A stretch of DNA of 9,899 bases from Spirochaetaceae bacterium (GTDB taxonomy: Bacteria > Spirochaetota > Spirochaetia > Treponematales > Breznakiellaceae). The notes beneath the pieces are model-generated. The model was not told the origin of the DNA and did no database searches. It saw only the letters and a list, made by a program, of their open reading frames with translations. Location: positions 1 to 9,899 of the forward strand of contig JAIRZA010000231.1 in NCBI GenBank assembly GCA_031267475.1, read 5' to 3'. The number at the start of each line of letters is the position of its first letter. The stretch's first letter is position 1. Positions 1 through 5,745 of this stretch are shown piece after piece. The position numbers and the translations under genes are program-made.

Positions 1-795
1 TTTCATAACGCGCGGCTTTTTCTTCAAAGCAACGTATACTTTGATTATGTTCGCTTATTCTATTTTCCGCTAATGCAATATACTCCGGTGATATTTCTAT
101 ACCGGTATATTGTCTGTTATTTGCTAAGGCCGCTATTGCGGTTGTGCCTGAACCAATAAATGGATCTAAAATTATATTTGCAAATGTTGATGATATTATT
201 CTATTGATTAATGCGACAGGGAAAGGCGCGGGGTGAGGGTTGTTCATTTCTTGTGTAAATTCCCAAACATCGCCGTGAGCATTTGCTTTTGGGGCAAGTT
301 GAAAATTAGGTTTTGTAATTAAATAAATGACTTCATAAGTTGGTAAAAAATAACCGGGATTAAAATTAATACCGCCTTTCCGCCGCCAGATGATTATTTG
401 GCGGACAGGGAAACCAGAAACTATATCCTGCCTATCTTGTAACAGTCCGTCTTGAACACGCCATTTATGTTATAAAAAATTGCGCCGTCCGGTTTAATTA
501 ACCTGTACATTTCCGTCAAACATTCGCGCTGCCATTTTGTGTATTCTTCGTGCGGCATATTATCATTGTGATGGCTATACCCGTTCATCAATGCGGCGTT
601 TTTCCATTTGCCGCAACGTCCGTCTTTCATCCCGTTCCCTGTAGAATTTTTCAGGTTGTAGGGCGGTGAAGTTACCACCAAATCGACACATTCTTCCGGC
701 ATTTGACGCATAACGGACAAACAATCTCCACAGATTACCTTGTTCAAGAAATCATTCGGAAAAGTCATGCTTTTCACCCGTCCCCTTTCTGTCAT
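1..795 (-). pseudogene. DNA methyltransferase (beta-class, N6-adenine/N4-cytosine), frameshifted and cut by the window edge
   Basis: The gene transfers a methyl group from S-adenosylmethionine to an exocyclic amino group in DNA. The first reading frame (795 to 421) carries an ICGDCL segment and the catalytic motif IV, VVTSPPYNL, about 40 residues from the start. It then ends at a TAG at 421. A second frame continues from about 470 to the window edge with VRQIIIWRRKGGINFNPGYF, then LDPFIGSGTT (SAM-binding motif I) and YTGIEISPEY. Motif IV before motif I is the beta-class order. Adding one A to the run at 463-466 (minus-strand ATAAATGG to ATAAAATGG) joins the frames as FYNIKWRVQDG, so a one-base deletion is likely, either real or a sequencing error. 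The ATG at 768 (MTFPNDF), preceded by GGGTG, may be a better start than 795. Base composition is AT-richer than the neighbours, which suggests acquisition. No restriction endonuclease is visible, but the left side is unseen. Confidence 0.85.
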
Positions 796-848
796 TTCCA
801 GTAGACTACAACAGATGGCTTGCTATGGTCAAGCGAACCGGCGGTATA

Positions 849-890
849 CGGGGGTTCTGAACAACCCCGCAACCTCATTATAAACAATGT
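849..890 (+). repeat. Decayed copy of the dispersed repeat found at 9692-9899
   Basis: Two blocks match the 3' end of the window in the same order and orientation. CGGGGGTTCTGAACAA (849-864) resembles CGGGGGTTGTTGAACAA (9692-9708). AACCTC-ATTA-TAAACAATGT (871-890) resembles AACCTC-G-TAAACAATGT (9838-9854). The first block also forms a 6-bp hairpin, GGGGTT (851-856) with AACCCC (863-868). It lies between the divergent methyltransferase and dapL genes. I infer an internally deleted relic of the same mobile element. The matches are short, so chance resemblance is not excluded. Confidence 0.35.
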
Positions 891-902
891 GGAATTTCCG
901 GC

Positions 903-931
903 TTGACGCTGATTAGAGATGAATTTATCCT
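903..931 (+). promoter_or_regulatory. Candidate sigma70-type promoter for dapL
   Basis: TTGACG (903-908) is separated by 17 bases from TATCCT (926-931). The predicted transcription start falls at or next to the dapL ATG at 939, and no Shine-Dalgarno sequence is seen, so the transcript could be leaderless. The -35 box is good, but the -10 box matches only 4 of 6 positions. Confidence 0.35.
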
Positions 932-938
932 TCAAGTT

Positions 939-2150
939 ATGGTTAAACGTAATCGTAACATAGCGCGGCTGCGGGCCGCTTATCTGTTTCCTGAAATAGC
1001 GCGGCTGCGGCGTGAATTTGCCGGACTTCATCCAAACGCCAAAATTATCAGCATGGGCGTAGGCAACACTACCGAGCCTATCCTCCACCATATCGTCGCC
1101 GGTTTGACTGAAGGCGCGCGGCGGCTGGGGCGGGCGGAGACGTACTCCGGCTACGCCGATGAAGGGCTGGCGGAGCTGCGCGAGCGAATTTCCAGCGTTT
1201 ACTACAAGAACGCTTTCGGAATCGATGAAATCTTTATTAGCGATGGTTCAAAATGCGATATAGGACGCTTGCAAACGTTGTTCGGACCGGATGTGAATGT
1301 CGCTGTGCAGGATCCGTCTTATCCTGTTTATGTGGATGGTTCGGTTGTTGTGGGGGCGGCGGGCTCCGACGGCGGCGCTTCGCAGTCCGCGGGCTATAGC
1401 GGCGTCAGCTATCTGCCTTGCACGCCGGAAAATAACTATTTTCCGGATCTTTCAAAGATTAAAAATGACAGTGTTATCTACTTTTGCTCGCCGAATAATC
1501 CAACAGGCGCGACGGCGGACAGGCATCAGCTTAGCGCTCTGGTGGACGCGGCGCTGCGTACCGGCTCTATCATCGTGTATGACGCGGCTTACTCGGACTA
1601 CATACGAAACCCGGCGCTTCCTCGGACGATTTACGAGATACCTGACGCGGATAAGTGCGCGATTGAGGTGAACTCGTTCTCAAAATCGGCGGGGTTTACC
1701 GGGGTCCGGCTTGGCTGGAGTGTTGTGCCTAAGGATCTGTATTTCGCCGGCGGAGAAAGCGTCAACGCGGACTGGTCGCGTCTTACCGCGACGATTTTTA
1801 ACGGGGCTTCCAATATAGCGCAGTACGGCGGGCTCGCCGCGCTGGACGGCGAGGGTCAGAGCGAGATACGGGAGATGACTGATTTTTATCTTGAAAACGC
1901 GGGTTTGATACGCGGCGCGTTGAAGGCGCTGAAAATAACTTGCGCGGGCGGCGACAATTCTCCGTATATCTGGGCGCATTTTCCGGGACGCGCCAGTTGG
2001 GATGTATTCGCCGAATTGCTGGAAAAGCACTACATAGTAACGACGCCGGGTTCTGGTTTTGGACCGGCGGGTGAATCTTTCATTCGTTTTTCCGCCTTCG
2101 GAAGCCGCGCCGGAATTGAGGAGGCGTGCGAGCGTCTTACAAAGGGATAA
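939..2150 (+). CDS. dapL: LL-diaminopimelate aminotransferase (DapL)
   Basis: A PLP-dependent fold-type I aminotransferase converting tetrahydrodipicolinate plus glutamate to LL-2,6-diaminopimelate in one step, bypassing the DapC/D/E route of lysine and peptidoglycan synthesis. It is cytosolic. Visible family landmarks are MGVGNTTEP (substrate loop), YSGYADEGLAELRE, IFISDGSKCDIGRL, VAVQDPSYPVY, CSPNNPTGA, VYDAAYSDYI and NSFSKSAGFTGVRLGW. In the last of these, the lysine at about residue 249 is the expected Schiff-base residue. The C-terminal FIRFSAFGSR is also typical. The overall pattern resembles the Chlamydia/plant DapL1 type. At 403 residues from ATG 939 (MVKRNRN) it has the family's usual length. 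An upstream TTG at 903 would add 12 unconserved residues, so I reject it. No other lysine genes are adjacent, so it looks like a stand-alone unit. Confidence 0.93.
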   Translation: MVKRNRNIARLRAAYLFPEIARLRREFAGLHPNAKIISMGVGNTTEPILHHIVAGLTEGARRLGRAETYSGYADEGLAELRERISSVYYKNAFGIDEIFISDGSKCDIGRLQTLFGPDVNVAVQDPSYPVYVDGSVVVGAAGSDGGASQSAGYSGVSYLPCTPENNYFPDLSKIKNDSVIYFCSPNNPTGATADRHQLSALVDAALRTGSIIVYDAAYSDYIRNPALPRTIYEIPDADKCAIEVNSFSKSAGFTGVRLGWSVVPKDLYFAGGESVNADWSRLTATIFNGASNIAQYGGLAALDGEGQSEIREMTDFYLENAGLIRGALKALKITCAGGDNSPYIWAHFPGRASWDVFAELLEKHYIVTTPGSGFGPAGESFIRFSAFGSRAGIEEACERLTKG

Positions 2151-2154
2151 AAAG

Positions 2155-2220
2155 TTTATTCGCGGCGGAGTTTAATACCCCGCCGCAAGTTTGCGCGCAA
2201 GCCGGCGGGGAGGCTCATTT
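2155..2220 (+). repeat. IS200/IS605-like terminal hairpin relic between dapL and the Rel gene
   Basis: Bases 2155-2184 align without gaps to 9730-9759 with 26 of 30 identical, sharing TTTATTCGC and TAATACCCCGCC. CCCCGCCG (2178-2185) pairs with CGGCGGGG (2203-2210) around a loop holding the palindrome TTGCGCGCAA. An alternative stem is GCGGCGG (2162-2168) with CCGCCGC (2180-2186). The hairpin is followed by AGGCTCATTT, very like the AGGTTCATTC that follows the last hairpin of the window. Hairpin plus a TTCA-like end is the usual right-end format of IS200/IS605 elements. I infer a short solo end or miniature element. No transposase is attached. Confidence 0.5.
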
Positions 2221-2225
2221 GGGGG

Positions 2226-2262
2226 CGGCGCTGATTAGCTTGCGGTTAATCAGCGCCGTTTT
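2226..2262 (+). terminator. Intrinsic terminator or leader attenuator hairpin
   Basis: A perfect 12-bp stem, CGGCGCTGATTA (2226-2237) with TAATCAGCGCCG (2247-2258), has a 9-base loop and is followed by TTTT. It can end dapL transcription. It also directly abuts the AGGAG ribosome binding site (2263-2267) of the Rel gene, so a transcript running through would fold just upstream of that site. Attenuation or translation control of the Rel gene is therefore possible. The T-run is short (four). Confidence 0.6.
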
Positions 2263-2273
2263 AGGAGTGAAAA

Positions 2274-3953
2274 ATGCTTGATAAATCCGAACACGATACG
2301 CGGCGCATAGAGCGGGCATTGGCGCGGTGCAACAGCGCGCGCGGGAAAGAGATTGCCGCTATTGTGGACGGGATGGGGCTTAACGAGGATTGTGTTATTG
2401 CCGCCTTGCTTTTTGATTCCAGCGAAGACCGCGATGTTAAAAAAACTATAGTTGAAGATTTCGGCGAAAGCGCCGCGGCTTTGGCCGAAGGCGTTGCAAA
2501 AGCGCTTAAACTTTCCGCAAAAGACAAGTCTACGGCTGAAGCGGAAAAGATCAGAAAAATGTTGTTCGCCATGATAGAGGATATTCGCGTGATATTTATA
2601 TGTCTTGCGGAAAAGCTGCAAAGTATGCGGACGATAGCGGATTTTCCTGAAGACGAGCGTAAGTGGATTGCGCAGGAGTGTCTTGATATTTACGCGCCTT
2701 TGGCAAACCGTATCGGTATTTCGTGGCTGAAAGACGAGATGGAGGATCTTTGTCTTAGGCAGTTGAATCCTGACGCATATCATCAAATAAGCGATATTGT
2801 AGCGCTTAAACAAAGCGAGCGGGATCGTTTTCTCAGGTTTGTAAAATCGCTTGTCTATGCCGAGACGAAACGGCGCGGGATAACGGTTGAGATAAAAAGC
2901 CGCGCTAAGCATTTTTACTCGATATATCAAAAGATGCGCAAGCGTAACAAAGAGGCGGGCGATTTATACGATCTTTTCGGGCTGCGGATATTATGCGACA
3001 GTTTAGAAAATTGCTACTCGCTGCTTGGGATGATTCACGCTTTATGGAAGCCTATCGATGGCCGTTTCAAAGATTATATTGCTATGCCTAAAGCTAATGG
3101 TTATCAAAGTCTGCATACAACGGTGCTGGCTTTTGATGATACGGCGGGGAAGTCCGCCGGGAATATGCTTGAAATACAGATACGGACTTTTGATATGCAC
3201 CGCACGGCGGAGTACGGCTATGCTTCGCACTGGATATACAAGCGTGGCGCGAGCGCGGAACCGCCGCATGAAAACGATATTCAGTTAGTGAACAGGCTTA
3301 AACATATAGCTGATGATTTTGATGATTCCGCCTTAGAAGAAATAAAAAAAGAATTTTTGAAGGATTCGATACTTGTGTTTACGCCGCAGGGGAAGGTGGT
3401 GGAACTGCCTCAGGGCGCTACGCCTATTGATTTTGCTTACAGTGTGCACACTGCTATCGGCGATCATTGTCATGCCGCGAAAGCGGATGGTGTGATTATT
3501 CCTCTGAGCCGGCCGCTGCAAAATACGCAGATAGTCGAGATTCTTACGGCGCAAAACGCTCATCCGCATAGTAATTGGGAGCGTATTGTTAAGACTTCGA
3601 AGGCGCGAAACAAAATACGCGCGTGGCTTGCGTTAAACGGCGCGGCGCTTCAGCACGAAAAAACAGCGCCGGCAAAAAAGAAGCTGGAAGAACACGACCG
3701 GCGCATTGTCAAGGATGTTCAGCCTGCGGCGCTTGAAAAGGGGGCGGGGCGCGCCGCTTCTATGCGTGTGCTTGTGCAGCACGAAAAAAATATGTTGTTC
3801 CGTTTCGCAAAATGTTGCAATCCCGCGCCGCCGGACGAAATTACGGGTTATGTGTCTCGCGGGCGGGGTATTATTATTCACAGGAAAGATTGTCTGTCGC
3901 TTTCGCATATTGCGGAATTCGAGTTGCGCCGCATAGACGCCGAATGGGAATAG
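2274..3953 (+). CDS. RelA/SpoT-family (p)ppGpp synthetase with degenerate hydrolase domain and no ACT domain
   Basis: Makes the alarmone (p)ppGpp from ATP and GDP/GTP. Domains in order: a shortened HD hydrolase region (about 1-160), a nucleotidyltransferase synthetase (about 205-325), a TGS domain (about 363-427) and a zinc-finger-like domain (C514-C515, H536, C540). The synthetase keeps RAKHFYSIYQKM (210-221), D233, RFKD (264-267), PKANGYQSLHTTV and EIQIRT (E300), so it looks active. RFKD is the motif of bifunctional Rel enzymes; E. coli RelA has EFDD. The hydrolase looks dead: HD is FD (F47-D48), the usual DRLHNMRT is EKLQSMRT (113-120), and the N-terminal RSGE...HP stretch is absent. The protein stops at RRIDAEWE, where the ACT/RRM domain normally begins, giving 559 residues against roughly 700 or more. 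No ACT fragment follows in another frame. ATG 2274 has a good AGGAG site. Confidence 0.93.
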   Translation: MLDKSEHDTRRIERALARCNSARGKEIAAIVDGMGLNEDCVIAALLFDSSEDRDVKKTIVEDFGESAAALAEGVAKALKLSAKDKSTAEAEKIRKMLFAMIEDIRVIFICLAEKLQSMRTIADFPEDERKWIAQECLDIYAPLANRIGISWLKDEMEDLCLRQLNPDAYHQISDIVALKQSERDRFLRFVKSLVYAETKRRGITVEIKSRAKHFYSIYQKMRKRNKEAGDLYDLFGLRILCDSLENCYSLLGMIHALWKPIDGRFKDYIAMPKANGYQSLHTTVLAFDDTAGKSAGNMLEIQIRTFDMHRTAEYGYASHWIYKRGASAEPPHENDIQLVNRLKHIADDFDDSALEEIKKEFLKDSILVFTPQGKVVELPQGATPIDFAYSVHTAIGDHCHAAKADGVIIPLSRPLQNTQIVEILTAQNAHPHSNWERIVKTSKARNKIRAWLALNGAALQHEKTAPAKKKLEEHDRRIVKDVQPAALEKGAGRAASMRVLVQHEKNMLFRFAKCCNPAPPDEITGYVSRGRGIIIHRKDCLSLSHIAEFELRRIDAEWE

Positions 3954-3975
3954 GTTCGCCGGTTATGGCTGAATT

Positions 3976-5346
3976 ATGTATGGCAAGCAATATAAAATGA
4001 TGAATGGGTTGATTCCAAAATGTCTGATTTTGTGGTTTCGGTTTATTGCGGGGGCTGGTTGTAGAATGATTGGTTTTGTTGGGGGCGCAAATAACGGGGG
4101 TGTCCGGCGGGCGGGGGCGGGCCGGGGGCTTGCCTTGTTAATCGGGTTTAATATTAGGGTGTCGATTTCATGTGTTATTCTTTTAGCGTTTCTATTAAAT
4201 GTCTCCTGCGCGACTAATAAGCAAACGCAGCTTCCTGCGCCGCCGCAGCTTCCGGCGGCGCAGGAAGCTGCCGGCGTTGTACAAGAGGATTACAGTGTTA
4301 CGCTGGTTGCTGTTGGGGATAATCTTATTCATATTGAATTGATAAATGACGCGAAAACAGAAGCAGATGGTGTTTTCGATTTTGATAAATACTATACGCG
4401 GGTTGCATCTTTAATAAAAAATGCTGATGTGGCTTTTATTAATCAGGAAACGATGATAGCCGGCGAGGGTTTTGGGTATTCGGGTTATCCTTTGTTCAAT
4501 GGGCCGAAGGGTATTGGGGAAGCGATTGTTAATTTGGGTTTTGATGTGGTAAATCATGCGTCTAATCATACGATGGATAAGGGCGAGGGGGCTGTGTTCG
4601 AGGTTATTGATTTTTGGGATGTCCAAAAAGATGTGCTTGTTTTGGGTATTAATCGTTCGCCGGAGGAGCGTGATGATGTTGGGAAAAATATTATTGAAAG
4701 GAATAATATAAAGATTGGTTTTCTTGCTTATACTTATGGTACGAATGGTATTCCGCTTCCTAAAGACAAGCCTTTTCTTGTGTCGCTGATAGATACTGAT
4801 GTTATGGCTGGGGAGATTGGGGCCTTGCGTCCGCTTTGCGATTTTCTTGTTGTTTCTATGCACTGGGGGAATGAGTATGAGTTTACGCCGTCTGAGCGGC
4901 AGGAGGAGCTTGCGCTTTTTCTTGCGGAGTGTGGTGTTGATCTTGTGATAGGGCATCATCCGCACGTTTTGCAGCCTTTTCGCGCGATACCGCGCGAGGG
5001 GTCGCCGCCTATGGTGTGTTTTTTTTCACTGGGTAATTTTCTGTCGGCGCAGAGTGAGCCTCCGCGTCTTTTGGGTGGTATGATGCGTGTAACTGTTAGG
5101 AAGGGGGCTTCTCCGCCTTATGGTGTTAGTGTTGACGAGGCTGAGTTGCTGCCTCTTGTAACGCATTATGAGGCTGGTTATAGGGGTTTTAGTGTTTATT
5201 TGCTGAGCGACTATACTGAGGGTTTGTCGGAGCGTCATCTGCTGCGTCAAAGAAATAAGTATTCGGGTTTGAGTTATTTTCACGATCTTGTAAAAAATAT
5301 TTTCCCGCCAGCGCCCGCCAGCGGGTTTCCATCCGCTACGCGGTAG
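3976..5346 (+). CDS. CapA/PgsA-family lipoprotein (metallophosphatase-like fold)
   Basis: A CapA-family protein, related to the poly-gamma-glutamate capsule protein and with a calcineurin-like metallophosphatase fold. The substrate is unknown here. Visible motifs, numbered from 3976: VGDN (D115), NQET, NHASNHT (H194, N197, H198), HWGNEYEF (H296, E300), GHHPHV (326-331) and FFSLGNF, the expected metal-site set. A hydrophobic segment ending LLNVSC followed by ATNKQ reads as a lipoprotein signal with the lipidated Cys encoded at 4207-4209. Asn at -3 is unusual for a lipobox. The first 53 residues are not family-like. TTG 4135 follows a GGGGG run and would give a 403-residue protein with a normal 24-residue signal, so I think it is the more likely start. 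The last codons (ASGFPSATR) come from a repeat that is copied downstream, so the original C-terminus was probably replaced. Third codon positions are strongly T/G-rich. Confidence 0.87.
   Translation: MYGKQYKMMNGLIPKCLILWFRFIAGAGCRMIGFVGGANNGGVRRAGAGRGLALLIGFNIRVSISCVILLAFLLNVSCATNKQTQLPAPPQLPAAQEAAGVVQEDYSVTLVAVGDNLIHIELINDAKTEADGVFDFDKYYTRVASLIKNADVAFINQETMIAGEGFGYSGYPLFNGPKGIGEAIVNLGFDVVNHASNHTMDKGEGAVFEVIDFWDVQKDVLVLGINRSPEERDDVGKNIIERNNIKIGFLAYTYGTNGIPLPKDKPFLVSLIDTDVMAGEIGALRPLCDFLVVSMHWGNEYEFTPSERQEELALFLAECGVDLVIGHHPHVLQPFRAIPREGSPPMVCFFSLGNFLSAQSEPPRLLGGMMRVTVRKGASPPYGVSVDEAELLPLVTHYEAGYRGFSVYLLSDYTEGLSERHLLRQRNKYSGLSYFHDLVKNIFPPAPASGFPSATR
4109..4128 (+). promoter_or_regulatory. G-quadruplex-type motif before the probable capA start
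   Basis: Four G-runs of 3, 5, 3 and 5 are separated by C, C and CC, within 20 bases. Two more GGGGG runs lie upstream at 4081-4085 and 4096-4100. The run ends six bases before TTG 4135, the start I favour for the CapA lipoprotein, so the mRNA motif would overlap its ribosome binding region. If translation starts at 3976 it is coding instead. The motif is seen directly; folding and function are inference. Confidence 0.5.
4227..4271. repeat. 19-bp perfect inverted repeat inside the capA linker
   Basis: Bases 4227-4245 are the exact reverse complement of 4253-4271, leaving a 7-base loop (4246-4252). The left half of the arm, GCAGCTTCC, is repeated at 4245-4253, so alternative pairings exist. 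It encodes the Pro/Ala/Gln-rich linker (about LPAPPQLPAAQEAAG) just after the lipidated Cys, a place that tolerates insertions. It may be an inserted palindromic element or a regulatory mRNA hairpin. Confidence 0.85.
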
Positions 5347-5366
5347 TATCCCGCAATCGTTGGAGT
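5311..5366 (+). repeat. Direct repeat copy 1 (overlaps the capA 3' end)
   Basis: GCGCCCGCCAGCGGGTTTCC (5311-5330), followed by AT, is identical to 5540-5561. The next roughly 34 bases match more loosely. The copy contains the small hairpins CCCGC-CA-GCGGG and CCGC-TAC-GCGG and supplies the last codons and stop of capA. Confidence 0.85.
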
Positions 5367-5383
5367 CTCTCACCGGGGGGCGT

Positions 5384-5536
5384 GGAGTTTGCGCCGCAAG
5401 CGTAGCAAAATGCTGCGCATTTTGCTTAGGGAGTTTCGCATGGCGAAACTCCAGCCCTTGTAATCGCCGGAATTTCACCGGGGACGTGGAGTTTGCGCTC
5501 CGCGCAAACTCCGGAGCTCAACGCCCCGCGTTGAGC
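5384..5536. repeat. Array of perfect hairpins with three-base loops
   Basis: Consecutive palindromes with trinucleotide loops are seen. 5404-5426 has a 10-bp stem and loop TGC. 5430-5452 has a 10-bp stem and loop ATG. 5488-5512 has an 11-bp stem and loop TCC. 5516-5536 has a 9-bp stem and loop CCC. A weaker one at 5387-5401 has 6 bp including a G-T pair and loop GCC. The segment CACCGGGG..CGTGGAGTTTGCGC occurs twice (from 5371 and from 5476), so part of the array is a duplication. No T-tracts follow, so these are not simple terminators. No coding function is supported here. Confidence 0.85.
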
Positions 5537-5539
5537 CAC

Positions 5540-5597
5540 GCGCCCGCCAGCGGGTTTCCATGCGCTCCGCGCTATCATCCCCACATCCGCTGGAACT
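5540..5597 (+). repeat. Direct repeat copy 2
   Basis: Second copy of the module at 5311-5366, offset by 229 bases. Its inner hairpin is GCGC-TCC-GCGC where copy 1 has CCGC-TAC-GCGG. Both arms changed together, so pairing is preserved although the sequence differs. It runs directly into the transposase remnant. Confidence 0.85.
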
Positions 5598-5707
5598 TAA
5601 TCGGGATGCTTCGAAGGGAATGTTTGGATTATCACTACGAGCCTTTGAGCGTGAATGAGCTTTCAGAGATTATCGACGCTCGTTTGGATAAATACCATTT
5701 CTACTTG
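5597..5707 (+). pseudogene. Integrase-core (DDE) transposase remnant
   Basis: In the frame through 5606 the translation includes MLRRECLDYHYEPLSVNEL and then IIDARLDKYHFYL. This resembles the C-terminal part of rve-type integrase cores (LRRECLD..., then a helix, then ...YN..RPHSALGY in IS3/IS481-like transposases). The match stops abruptly after KYHFYL, and the expected PH..LGY segment and the preceding ERF motif with the catalytic Glu are missing. I infer a roughly 37-codon remnant of an insertion sequence. Family identity is from memory of the domain pattern. Confidence 0.5.
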
Positions 5708-5733
5708 ACTAAAAACTTTAGAGGACATACATT
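5705..5733 (+). promoter_or_regulatory. Candidate promoter of the proABC operon
   Basis: TTGACT (5705-5710) is followed after 17 bases by TACATT (5728-5733). The predicted start of transcription is only a few bases before the proA ATG at 5746, and there is no Shine-Dalgarno sequence near that ATG. The -35 box lies at the edge of the transposase remnant, so the promoter may have formed at that junction. The -10 match is 4 of 6. Confidence 0.35.
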
Positions 5734-5745
5734 TATATTGTTTTT

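Noticed and set aside
4411..4965. 184-codon minus-strand frame opposite capA.
   Set aside because: The translation is Lys/Arg/Asn/Ile-rich with no domain and mirrors the T/G-rich third positions of capA. The forward frame has all the family motifs.
5384..5536. Hairpin array as a CRISPR array.
   Set aside because: There are no regularly spaced identical repeats with unique spacers. The palindromes differ in sequence, and spacing is irregular.
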